From Pyxidicoccus caerfyrddinensis (GTDB lineage: Bacteria > Myxococcota > Myxococcia > Myxococcales > Myxococcaceae): 64,000 nt of DNA. Below the pieces are notes generated by a model that did no database searches, was not told the origin of the DNA, and worked only from the letters and a program-made list of their open reading frames with translations. The DNA is taken from contig NZ_JAAIYA010000022.1 of the NCBI RefSeq assembly GCF_010894405.1, positions 1-64,000 on the forward strand. The letters are read 5' to 3'. Every line of letters starts with the position of its first letter. Position 1 is the stretch's first letter. Below, piece after piece: positions 32,886-41,437 of the stretch. A program made the position numbers and the translations under genes.

Positions 32886-35642
32886 TCAGAGCAGGTGCAG
32901 GGCGCGGGCGCGGGCGGCGGCCTCGGTGCGGCTGGCCGCACCCAGCTTGGACAGGAGGCGCGCCACGTGCGTCTTCACCGTGGGCAGCGACACACCCAGC
33001 GCGGTGGCCACCTCCTGGTTTCCCAGGCCCCCGGCCACGAGGCGCAGCACCTCCAGCTCGCGCGCCGTGAGGGCCAGCCCCGTGTCCGGCACAGCCACGC
33101 CGCGCCCGGCGCTCAGCGGGGCGAGGGCGCCGGCGAGCAGCTCCGCTCCCGGCGCGCGGCTGCCGCGCTCCAGCGCGAGCCGCAGCACCGGCAGCAGGCC
33201 AGGCCCCTCCAGGCAGAGCATCCCCGGGATGCCCAGCGCCGCGTGCGCGGTGAGCGCCGCCTCCAGCGCGTGCAGGGCCTCCGCGCCGCGGCCGGCCTCC
33301 AGCTGGGCCCGGGCGAGCAGCGCGCGCGCGTCCCCGAAGACGAGCGAGAGCGGTGTGCGTCCCTGCAGCGCGACGGCCTCGCGCGCGTGGCGCACCGCTT
33401 CGGCCACCTGCCCCTCGGCCAGCGCGAGCGCTCCGGCGGCCATGGCGCGCGCCGTGGGCGCCACGGGCCACTCGCGCGCGGCCGGCCCGCCGATGCGCGC
33501 CGCCAACGCCCGCGCCTCCGGGAGCCTTCCCTGGGCGAGCCGTACGCGCGCGTGCACATAGAACATCCCGGCGCGCCACTCCTCGAACTGCTCCACCACC
33601 AGCGCGTGCTCCGCGAGCCCCCGGTCCGCTGCCGCGCCGTCGCCGTGCAGGGCGAGCAGCGCGCTCGCCAGCACTCCGGTGTCCACCATCAGCCAGGGCG
33701 GCCCGCCCAGGCGCTCGCTCGCGGCCAGCGCGCGCACGGCGGCCGCGCGCGCCTCCCCCAGCTCCGCGCGCACCAGATGCAGCACCATCGCGTGCGACTC
33801 GGCGCTCGCCGTCACCACCGGGGCGGACGAGCGGGCACACATCCTGCGGAAGCGCTCGAGCAGCGCCACGGCGCCGGGCGCGGGCAGGAAGGTGGCGCGC
33901 AGATGCATGGCGCAGATGTGCAGCGCGCCTGCGTCCCCCGACGCCTCCGCGACGTCCAGCGCGGCCTGCACCTCGGTGACGGCCTCGGCGAACGCGTCCC
34001 GGCCCAGCGCCAGGAAGCCGCTCCCCATGTGCAGCTGCGCACGGCTGCGCGGGGACAGGGGGCGCGCCCGCGCCTGCACCACCATCGCGTCAGCCCGGGT
34101 GAAGTCTCCCCGCGTCTGATGGAGGATGGAGAGCTGCACGAGCGCCTCTCCCTCGCCCGCTGCATCGCCTGCCGCCTCGAAGCCCTCCCGCGCCGCCTGC
34201 TGCAGGGCCGCCGCGCGAGGGAAGTCGCTGCGGCTCCACGCGTGCACGCCGAGGAAGTGGAGCAGGCGCGGGTGGCGTGCCCGCACCTTCCCGGGCAGCG
34301 CCTCCAGCAGCGTGCCCAGCGTCTCGAGCAGCCCCTGGCTGAAGAGCGCGGGGGCCTCCCGCTCCAGCAGCGCCGCGGCCGGCTCCACGTCGCCTGCGCG
34401 CAGCAGGTGCCCGACGGCGCGCACGGCCCAGGGGTGCGCCGCGGCCGCGCGCCGGTGGAGCTGCGGCACCTGCTCCGGATGCAGCTGCGCGAGCCGGTGG
34501 CGCAGGAAGTCCGAGAGCAGCGCGTGCAGGCGGTACACCGGCCCCAGTTCCTGCATCGCCGGGTTGCCGACGGGGGTCTGCTCCTCGGCGGAGAGCAGGA
34601 GGTTTCGCCGCGAGAGCTCCTGTAGCAGCGGCCCCGCGCGTGCGTGGCCGGTGACCGCCTCGCACAGGCCGGGCGTCAGCTCCTCGAGGATGGCGCTGCG
34701 CAGCAGGAAGTCCTGCACCTGTGGCGGCTCGTGTCCGAGCACCTCCTCCGCGAGCAGGGCGAAGACGGCGTCCATCTGCGCGGCCGGCACGCGCGCGGTG
34801 CTGGCGCCCGGCGCGGCGGTGCGCGCGAGCGACTGGGCGCGGGCCTCGGGGGTCGGCAGTCGCTCGAGGCCCGCGGCGAGCAGGCGCAGCGCGGCCGCCC
34901 AGCCGCCCGTGCGCCGCTCCAGGGCCACGAGCGCCTCGGGGGACAGGCCCAGCGCGAGCCGGCCATTGAGCAGGACCTCGGCCTCGTCGGGAGTGAAGCG
35001 CAGGTCCTCGAGCCGCAGCTCCGCGAGCTCGCTCCGCGCGCGCAGCCGTGCGAGCGGCAACGGCGGCGCGTGGCGCGCGGCGGCCACGACGTGGACGGTG
35101 GGCGGGAGCCGCTCGAGCAGGACCTCGAGCACTTCCAGCGCGGCAGGGTTCGTGAGCACGTGCAGGTCATCGAGCACCAGCACCCGCGGGAGCGCGGGGG
35201 CCTCCAGCAGCGCATTCGCCAGCACGCCCGCGACGCGACGGGGCGCTCCCGCCAGGGCGCCGAGGGCGGCCTGCACGCGGTCACCGCAGCCGGGCACCCC
35301 CCGCTCGAGCGCGCCCGCGAGGCCCAGCAACAGCGCGGCGGGGGCGTCGTCGCCCGCGTCGAGGGAGAGCCACGCGAAGTCCGCCGCGGGCAGCGCCGCC
35401 GGGAGCGCGGCGAGCAGCGTCGTCTTGCCCGCCCCGGCCGGAGCGGACAGCAGTGTGAGCCGATGGGTGGGGACCGCCTTGATCAGCACCTCCAGCAGGC
35501 GAGGCCTCGGAAGGTGGTCCGCGCGCAGGCGCGGGAGTTGCAACTTCACGAGCGGGAGCCAGGAAGGAGTCACCCGCGGAGCATGCCACCCCCCGAGAGC
35601 GTCCGGACGCCTGTGTTCCACAACGGAACCGCGCGACGGCAT
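32886..35642 (-). CDS. MalT-type LuxR-family ATP-dependent transcription regulator
   Basis: 918 residues from ATG 35642; a GTG at 35573 (before TPSWLPLVKLQLPRLR) is an equally good start because relatives begin near it. After PRLRADHLPRPRLLE comes a STAND-type ATPase with P-loop SAPAGAGKTTLL and Walker B RVLVLDDLHVL, then helical and TPR-like arms (~330-840). The C-terminal LuxR helix-turn-helix is LTARELEVLRLVAGGLGNQEVATALGVSLPTVKTHVARLLSKL. MalT-type regulators need ATP and an inducer to oligomerise and activate promoters. The inducer and targets are unknown; the neighbouring peptidase and astacin genes are candidates. Confidence 0.92.
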   Translation of the reverse strand: MPSRGSVVEHRRPDALGGWHAPRVTPSWLPLVKLQLPRLRADHLPRPRLLEVLIKAVPTHRLTLLSAPAGAGKTTLLAALPAALPAADFAWLSLDAGDDAPAALLLGLAGALERGVPGCGDRVQAALGALAGAPRRVAGVLANALLEAPALPRVLVLDDLHVLTNPAALEVLEVLLERLPPTVHVVAAARHAPPLPLARLRARSELAELRLEDLRFTPDEAEVLLNGRLALGLSPEALVALERRTGGWAAALRLLAAGLERLPTPEARAQSLARTAAPGASTARVPAAQMDAVFALLAEEVLGHEPPQVQDFLLRSAILEELTPGLCEAVTGHARAGPLLQELSRRNLLLSAEEQTPVGNPAMQELGPVYRLHALLSDFLRHRLAQLHPEQVPQLHRRAAAAHPWAVRAVGHLLRAGDVEPAAALLEREAPALFSQGLLETLGTLLEALPGKVRARHPRLLHFLGVHAWSRSDFPRAAALQQAAREGFEAAGDAAGEGEALVQLSILHQTRGDFTRADAMVVQARARPLSPRSRAQLHMGSGFLALGRDAFAEAVTEVQAALDVAEASGDAGALHICAMHLRATFLPAPGAVALLERFRRMCARSSAPVVTASAESHAMVLHLVRAELGEARAAAVRALAASERLGGPPWLMVDTGVLASALLALHGDGAAADRGLAEHALVVEQFEEWRAGMFYVHARVRLAQGRLPEARALAARIGGPAAREWPVAPTARAMAAGALALAEGQVAEAVRHAREAVALQGRTPLSLVFGDARALLARAQLEAGRGAEALHALEAALTAHAALGIPGMLCLEGPGLLPVLRLALERGSRAPGAELLAGALAPLSAGRGVAVPDTGLALTARELEVLRLVAGGLGNQEVATALGVSLPTVKTHVARLLSKLGAASRTEAAARARALHLL

Positions 35643-35684
35643 GCGTTTCGAAATCGAGGCCGCCGCCGTCCTTCCCGCGTGAGC

Positions 35685-37511
35685 CTACTTCGCCATCGTG
35701 CCCCGTGTCGGCAGCGGGCCGCGCACGAAGTCCGCGAACACCGCCTGGCGCAGCAGGTCCGGCGGCAGCAGGCCCTGGGCGAGCACGAAGTCGTGGAAGC
35801 GCCGCGCGTCGAAGCGCTTGCCCACCGCCTGCTCCACCTCTGTGCGCAGCTCGTTGAGGCGGGTGAAGCCGTAGAAGTAGCTGGTGGCCTGGCCCGGCAT
35901 GCGGAAGGTGTAGCGCTCCACCTCCAGGGTGGCCATTGCTTCGGACAGCACCAGGTCTGTCATCAGCAGCTGCTTCACCTGCTCCGGCGTGGTGCGGCCC
36001 AGCTGCAGCTCCGGGTCGCAGAAGGCGCGCGCAGCGCGCATCAGCCGGTGCTGCAGGCTGATGAGCTTCCCCTCCGGCGGGAGGAAGGGCAGGGTGATGC
36101 GCTCGGCGTACAGCCCCCAGCCCTCCGCGTTGGTGCTGTTGAAGGCGAAGATGGCGCGGGCGTTGGACACGCCGGCCTCCAGCATGCGCGCGAACTGCAG
36201 CTCGTGGCCGGGGCGCGACTCGTGCGCGGTGAGCGTCCAGCTCGCGGCGGCGAAGGTGAAGTCGTCGAGCTTCTTCGCCCCGCCGGGCGCAGTGGACGGC
36301 AGGTTGAGCGGGAGCACGAACTCGCCCTGCTCACCCGTGTTGCCCAGCAGCCGGGGAGGGACCATGTACGGCCCCGAGGACCGGGCGCTCTCCGCCTCGC
36401 TGGCGAGCCGGATGCGCGCGGGGCGTCTGGGCAGGGTGAGCAGGCGCTCACGGCGGATGATGGCCTCCAGCTGCTTCAGCCTTGACTGGTAGTGGGGGAG
36501 GATGGCCTCGCCCACCAGCTGCTCCTTCTTCAGCTCGCGGATGACGGCGCGGTAGTCGGCATCCTTCCAGCCGCGCGCCCTGGCCACCTGCGCGGCCACC
36601 TGCTGCATCTGCGCCTGCAGCTCGCCGAAGGCCTTGCGCGCCATCGCTGCCAGTTCGGCGGGCGGCACGTCCACGCCCAGCTCCACCAGGTTGTGCGCAT
36701 AGACCTCCGGCGGCAGCTGGAAGTCCGTGCGCGCGCGCGGCAGCAGCTCCGTGCGCACGAAGGTGTCGTAGTCCAGCAGCTGCTTCTTCAGCGCGGCGAG
36801 CGGCTCCTCGTAGCCCTGGAGGCCGTACTTCTGGAAGAGCGGGGCGAGCCCGTCGAGCAGGAAGGCGTTGTTCTCGAGGTGGCGCTCCAGCTCGGCCTTC
36901 ATGGGAAGGAGCAGCCCGGGCTTCGCCAGGTGCGCGCGCGTGTCCGCCAGGGCCAGCTCGGCGATGGGCGCGTAGCCCTTCTCCAGCCCCGCGTATCTGC
37001 GCAGGCGCACCAGCGCCGCCTGACGCCGCTGCGGGGCCACCTGCTCATCCAGCAGCAGGCGCACGCCGTTGAACACCACCTGCGCCACGCTCGCGTAGGG
37101 CACGAAGTACTGCTGCTCGAGCGCGGCGGCCTTCAGCGCGCGCTCCTGCGCCTCGATGAGGATCTGCAGGTCCTGGCGCACCTTGAGGTCCTGCTCCGCG
37201 GCGAGCCGGGTGCGCAGCTCCGCCAGCACGGCCTCCCTCGCCTGGCGCATGCGGTCGCGGTAGCCGGGGGTGCGGTCCAGGATGGCCTCGTCCAGTCCCT
37301 CCACGCCCGCCCTGGCCGAGTCCTCGGGGTCGAACTTCGACAGCGCGTCCAGCACGTACTTCGTGTGGACGTTGCTTCGCTGCACCCACGCGGGCAGCTG
37401 CTGCGGCTTCGCCTGTACCTGGCCCTTCGCGCGGGGTGTGGACTGCGCCAGCGCCGCCGCGGGCGAGGCGAGGGCAAGGGACACGACCAGGGCCAGGGAC
37501 CTGCTGCGCAT
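35685..37511 (-). CDS. DUF885-family secreted metallopeptidase
   Basis: 608 residues from ATG 37511, the start of a Sec signal (SLALVVSLALASPAAALA); the frame stays open upstream but without a signal. The mature protein is largely helical and contains HESRPGHELQ (an HExxxGH-like zinc motif) and ~35 residues later NAEGWGLYAE, the conserved pattern of DUF885, a family of secreted peptidases related to dipeptidyl carboxypeptidases. It is probably periplasmic or extracellular, acting on peptides. It lies 42 bases downstream of the regulator start and is not co-transcribed as first gene with it in the usual order. Confidence 0.85.
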   Translation of the reverse strand: MRSRSLALVVSLALASPAAALAQSTPRAKGQVQAKPQQLPAWVQRSNVHTKYVLDALSKFDPEDSARAGVEGLDEAILDRTPGYRDRMRQAREAVLAELRTRLAAEQDLKVRQDLQILIEAQERALKAAALEQQYFVPYASVAQVVFNGVRLLLDEQVAPQRRQAALVRLRRYAGLEKGYAPIAELALADTRAHLAKPGLLLPMKAELERHLENNAFLLDGLAPLFQKYGLQGYEEPLAALKKQLLDYDTFVRTELLPRARTDFQLPPEVYAHNLVELGVDVPPAELAAMARKAFGELQAQMQQVAAQVARARGWKDADYRAVIRELKKEQLVGEAILPHYQSRLKQLEAIIRRERLLTLPRRPARIRLASEAESARSSGPYMVPPRLLGNTGEQGEFVLPLNLPSTAPGGAKKLDDFTFAAASWTLTAHESRPGHELQFARMLEAGVSNARAIFAFNSTNAEGWGLYAERITLPFLPPEGKLISLQHRLMRAARAFCDPELQLGRTTPEQVKQLLMTDLVLSEAMATLEVERYTFRMPGQATSYFYGFTRLNELRTEVEQAVGKRFDARRFHDFVLAQGLLPPDLLRQAVFADFVRGPLPTRGTMAK

Positions 37512-37693
37512 GTGCACTCCAGGGGACGGGACGGCGGCGTGAACCCGAGGGGTAACAGGGCATTCCGGACGTGGCACGCGTTTTCACGCACGACCCGACG
37601 CCGTCCGTATGCTCCACGCCGCCCTCCTCCCTGGTGCCGCCAGTGGCCGTGACCCTATGGTGCCTCTTCGCACCAACACGAGGGGGCTACAGG

Positions 37694-39337
37694 ATGTCCG
37701 AAGCGAGCTGCATGAAGTTCCGCGACGCGGTTGCGCCGCATGAGCTGTTCGCCGTGGCCGGAGGGTGCAGCCGCGTGCAGTCCCTCGCCCTGAACGCAGC
37801 GCTCCTCGCGGTGCTGGCCCTCGTCGCCGGCTGCAAGACGCTCCCCGGATCCACCCCGGTGACGTACCGCGCGCCGATCCTCGAGACGGTGGCGCAGGTG
37901 AATGCCGGCCTGCGCAACGTGCCGCAGGGCCCCGACGCCGCGTACACCGTGCTCGGCGACGGCGGGCTCCTGCACTTCCGGTTGCAGGGCGACGTCAACG
38001 TGAAGGTGCTCATCGACGGTGTGGAGCTCCCACGCCGGACCCCGTCCGCCACGGACGAGTCGGGCTGGCAGGAGCCGGTGGCACGGGTCCTGCGCTCCGG
38101 AAGCCGGAACTTCTTCTGGGACATCGCCGTGATGCTGCCCGCGGCCGTCCGCGCGCCGGCCGTGAAGTCGTTCCAGGTGACCTTCGCGTACGACGTGGTG
38201 GGTGACGCGACGCAGCCCACGACGGAGGTGAGGCTGCGGGTGAAGGGGGCAGACCCCTTCTACGAGCAGGCCACCCCGGCCCCGAGCGCCGTCTTCGTCG
38301 GCAACACGGAGAACACGAAGTGGGAGGACCGGATGGAGACCGCCATCGTCGCGCGCGGCGTGACGCTCGGGGGGTGGCTCACCGTCCGCCCGTATCGCAA
38401 CAACGGCAGCTTCGCCCCGAAGCAGGCCAGTGAAGACTGGCACTTCGACATCCACCTCGACCCCGACTTCATCGAGCGCAACTACGGCGCGGCCTCGGAG
38501 AGCGAAGGCCCCACCGTCCTGGTGGAGCCCCTGCGCAGTGCGCTGCTCCCCGGGAACGTCAGCCCGGTGGACCGCGCCACCACCACCCGCATCCCCCTGC
38601 TCTCACCGGACCCCTTGCAGGAGACGCGCCTGCCGACGGCGTCGGCGTTCACACTGCCGGGCAACGGCGACTTCGCCGTCGAGCTCAACGCCTGGCACAC
38701 CTGGCCGTCCGCGCGCGGGCCGAGGCCGCTCAGCTGGCTCGACGACCCCGAGTCCTCAAGCTACCCGGGCAACGCCTGGCCGTTCAGCCCGATACGGGGC
38801 GTGGCACCTCCGTCTCAGCGCGACCTCGCCGCAGGCGACTACGTCATCGTCAGCGGGACGCTATGGGAGGACACCGCCCACGCGCCCGTGGCGCCCGTGC
38901 TGCCGGCCGACAGGATTCGCAGGTGCTTCGAGGACCGCTTCAAGGGCCACGGGGGCTGGCTGGAGATCCACCCGGTGGACGCCGTGCGGCGCGTGGACCC
39001 ACCCAGCCTGCGGAAGCACGCCGTGGGGATGTCGGCCTGCAGCCCGCTCCAGCCGAGCATCGACTCCCACATCCGCCATCCGGAGCCGCCCCCCGGCCCG
39101 ACGTACGCCCTCAGGTTCCAGGTGGTGGTGGATCCGCGGTTCACGTCCACGAACGCCACCCACTCGGAGGAAGTCTCGTGCGAGCCGCCAGTGCTGCGCG
39201 TACGCGCAAACGTGCCAGGGCCGGGGAGCTACAGTGCGCTCTATATCCTCTGGTGGGAGAAGACGGACGTCGAGCGCCCGCCTGGCGACATCTGCATCCC
39301 CCAGGCGGGTCCCATCCTGGGTGGCGCGACCGACTGA
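37694..39337 (+). CDS. Lipoprotein of unknown function
   Basis: 547 residues. ATG 37694 with GGGGG upstream; in-frame ATGs at 37571 and 37712 are alternatives. A signal with a lipobox (NAALLAVLALVAGCKTLPG) predicts lipid anchoring. The rest is rich in beta-strands, with repeated phrases such as VTFAYDVVG, ARGVTLGGWLTVRPYR and DWHFDIHLDPDFIERNYG; paired cysteines occur near the C-terminus (CEPP, DICIP). The segment around DWHFDIHLDPDF is reminiscent of cupin or phosphatase-like beta proteins but not enough to assign. No family recognised. Confidence 0.7.
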   Translation: MSEASCMKFRDAVAPHELFAVAGGCSRVQSLALNAALLAVLALVAGCKTLPGSTPVTYRAPILETVAQVNAGLRNVPQGPDAAYTVLGDGGLLHFRLQGDVNVKVLIDGVELPRRTPSATDESGWQEPVARVLRSGSRNFFWDIAVMLPAAVRAPAVKSFQVTFAYDVVGDATQPTTEVRLRVKGADPFYEQATPAPSAVFVGNTENTKWEDRMETAIVARGVTLGGWLTVRPYRNNGSFAPKQASEDWHFDIHLDPDFIERNYGAASESEGPTVLVEPLRSALLPGNVSPVDRATTTRIPLLSPDPLQETRLPTASAFTLPGNGDFAVELNAWHTWPSARGPRPLSWLDDPESSSYPGNAWPFSPIRGVAPPSQRDLAAGDYVIVSGTLWEDTAHAPVAPVLPADRIRRCFEDRFKGHGGWLEIHPVDAVRRVDPPSLRKHAVGMSACSPLQPSIDSHIRHPEPPPGPTYALRFQVVVDPRFTSTNATHSEEVSCEPPVLRVRANVPGPGSYSALYILWWEKTDVERPPGDICIPQAGPILGGATD

Positions 39338-39408
39338 CGGGGCACGGAGGCTCGGGGCGCCCGACGTGCGGCGGAGGCTTGCCAGCCCGGCCCCACGTCA
39401 ATGACAGG

Positions 39409-40209
39409 TCATGGGCGTGTCAGGCCGAGCACCTCGTTCCGGAGGTGCTCCAGCCAGCGCAGGAGCCGTGCCTCCGGGAGCTGCTGGGAGCGGCTCTTCC
39501 AGAGGGCCCGCTCCAGTCCCCGAGGTGGCTGGAGTCGCGCGAGCAGGGCCCGCAGGACGTCTTCGCGTGCGTACGCCCGGAGGAACGCCGCCGCGAGCCC
39601 CTCAGCCGGGCCCTCGGGCGCGCGTCCCACGAGGTCGAGCAGGAAGACGAACAGGTCATCCGCGTGGCGCTCCCCGGCGGGCAGCCTCGCCTCGTGCGGT
39701 GTCTCGAAGTCGATGAGCCACGCGCGCTGCCCGCCCGCGTCGTAGAGGATGTTCTTCAGGTGCGCGTCTCCGTGCGACCACGGCCGGGACGAGCCGGGGA
39801 ACGTCAGGCCATGCGCCCGGCGCAGTTCGTGGGCCGCGGCCTCCACCATGGGCGGGGTGAGCTGCCCGCGTGCCAGCAACAGGTCCAGGCGCTCTCCGGG
39901 GAGCGCCTCCAGCGCCACGCCACACCCCTTCCAGCGCTCCGCCATGCGGCCCGCGTGCAGCAGCCGGAAGGAGCCCAGCTCCCAGTCCCGCCAGCGCGAG
40001 CACGAGACGAACATGCGGATGCGGCTGCGCGACAGACGGAGGAAGACATTGCCGGCGGCAATCACCGCACCCATGCCGGGCCGCCGTCGCTTGACCCAGA
40101 CCGCGACGTCCCGCCGCGTCTCCAGGCGCACCGTGTTGACGCGCACGGACTCAATCGCGAGCCCCAGTCCATGGCTCCACAGCTCGGCGAGCGTCCCGCC
40201 CCGCTTCAC
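39409..40209 (-). CDS. Small kinase / phosphotransferase-fold protein
   Basis: 266 residues from a GTG at 40209 that overlaps the stop of the upstream gene (GTGA), fixing the start. Protein-kinase-like catalytic motifs are clear: SHGDAHLKNILYD (HGDxxxxN catalytic loop) and WLIDFE (DFG equivalent). It resembles the lipopolysaccharide kinase (WaaP/Kdo kinase) and aminoglycoside phosphotransferase group. It is the last gene of a three-gene operon whose first two products are membrane proteins, which favours a membrane-associated lipid, glycan or small-molecule substrate. Confidence 0.82.
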   Translation of the reverse strand: MKRGGTLAELWSHGLGLAIESVRVNTVRLETRRDVAVWVKRRRPGMGAVIAAGNVFLRLSRSRIRMFVSCSRWRDWELGSFRLLHAGRMAERWKGCGVALEALPGERLDLLLARGQLTPPMVEAAAHELRRAHGLTFPGSSRPWSHGDAHLKNILYDAGGQRAWLIDFETPHEARLPAGERHADDLFVFLLDLVGRAPEGPAEGLAAAFLRAYAREDVLRALLARLQPPRGLERALWKSRSQQLPEARLLRWLEHLRNEVLGLTRP

Positions 40210-40784
40210 GCCTTCAACTCCTCGTACCAGAGCACCACGGCGAGGCATCCCAGGCACCAGCACCGCACCAGCCCGCGTCCCGCCAGCCCGCCGAACACCA
40301 TCACCGCCGCGAGGACCAGCACCGTCCCCATGGCGCCCGCCGTGCCTCCCGCCTCGCGCAGCAGCGCGCGCGCGCTCCGCCAGGGGTGCGCGGCGCCATC
40401 CAGCGCCAGGGGGAAGAGGAACAGCCCCTGGACCTCGACGGCATAGAACGCGGGCACCGCGAGCAGCAGGCCCACCGCGTGTGGCAGCCCCAGGAAGACG
40501 GCCATGCCCCATGCACCCACGGCAGCCAGGAGCGCGAAGGCATACTTGAGGAGCCCCAGGGTCTGCGCGCCGGGCAGCACGGCCCGCACGGGCTGGCCGC
40601 GTACATGGGCCATGGCCCCGGCCATCCAGGCGGCGCCCCCGCGAAAGCCCCCAGGCCAGACGCTCCGGGCCTCACGCGCCAGCGGCGAACCGGGAGCGTC
40701 ATACAGCGCCGCCGCGCGCATCAGGAGCGCGCGGGCCCGCCGCACCGGAGACGGAAGGACGCGGGTGAGGACCTCAGCCGCCAT
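40206..40784 (-). CDS. Integral membrane protein of unknown function
   Basis: 192 residues from ATG 40784; a GTG at 40796 is the alternative. Hydrophobic segments at ~75-95 (LLKYAFALLAAVGAWGMAVF), ~98-120 and ~145-185 suggest four to five helices. A Cys pair (RCWCLGC) sits in the last helix. The N-terminus is soluble and Arg-rich. No family recognised. It overlaps its upstream neighbour by 11 bases and its downstream kinase by 4, so the three are translationally coupled and likely act together. Confidence 0.72.
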   Translation of the reverse strand: MAAEVLTRVLPSPVRRARALLMRAAALYDAPGSPLAREARSVWPGGFRGGAAWMAGAMAHVRGQPVRAVLPGAQTLGLLKYAFALLAAVGAWGMAVFLGLPHAVGLLLAVPAFYAVEVQGLFLFPLALDGAAHPWRSARALLREAGGTAGAMGTVLVLAAVMVFGGLAGRGLVRCWCLGCLAVVLWYEELKA

Positions 40785-41337
40785 GGAGCCGCTCACGGAC
40801 GAAGCAGAAGTGCGCCCAGGCGAGGAACGCGAGCCCGTGGCCTCCCAGCAGGGTGCGGTGCAGCAGATTCTCGAACCGCCCGCACCGCCGCCGGTGGAAG
40901 ACGAACTCGTCGTAGCAGATGAGGACCATCGTCCCCATCAGGACGGCGAGGACGGGCAGCAGGAAGACGTGTGGGCGAGGAGACACCGAAGCGGCGCACA
41001 TCAGCAGGAACAGCGGCAGCCCACCGCCTGCCAGCGCGAGCAGCTCCGCCTTGTGCTCGTTGGGCCCCACACGGAGCCCGGCCGCGCGGTGATAGACCCA
41101 GTCCGCCACGCCGGCCACCGTCGCGGTCGTCCCGGCCATCGCCACCACCCACAGCTCCCACGGGTACAGGGACGGCAGGGCGAGCCACGCGAAGCGCGGC
41201 GTCCGGGACAGCGCCACCAGCGCCACGCCGAACAGCACGCCCGGAGCGAGCGAGGCCAGCAGGTTGGCGGCATCTCGCAAGCGCGGCTTCGGAGCGCGAA
41301 GAGAGGTCTGGAGGGCGGGGGCGGAGGTGGCGGGCAT
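40774..41337 (-). CDS. Integral membrane protein of unknown function
   Basis: 187 residues from ATG 41337; the frame is open to 41757 but that part has non-coding composition and overlaps the flavoprotein gene. Predicted helices lie at LLASLAPGVLFGVALVAL, LWVVAMAGTTATVAGVADW, LLALAGGGLPLFLLMCAASV and VFLLPVLAVLMGTMVLICY. Short charged motifs (DEFVFHRRRCGRFENLLHR) lie on the C-terminal loop. No family recognised. It is the first gene of the coupled membrane protein/membrane protein/kinase operon. Confidence 0.72.
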   Translation of the reverse strand: MPATSAPALQTSLRAPKPRLRDAANLLASLAPGVLFGVALVALSRTPRFAWLALPSLYPWELWVVAMAGTTATVAGVADWVYHRAAGLRVGPNEHKAELLALAGGGLPLFLLMCAASVSPRPHVFLLPVLAVLMGTMVLICYDEFVFHRRRCGRFENLLHRTLLGGHGLAFLAWAHFCFVRERLHGG

Positions 41338-41437
41338 GGACGGTGGGCTCGTGGCCCGGGACGCTTCCCGGGACACCAGGATGGCACAGGCCCGTTCCCC
41401 GGCGTGTCCCGCGGCTCGAACGGCGCAATCCCCTGCG

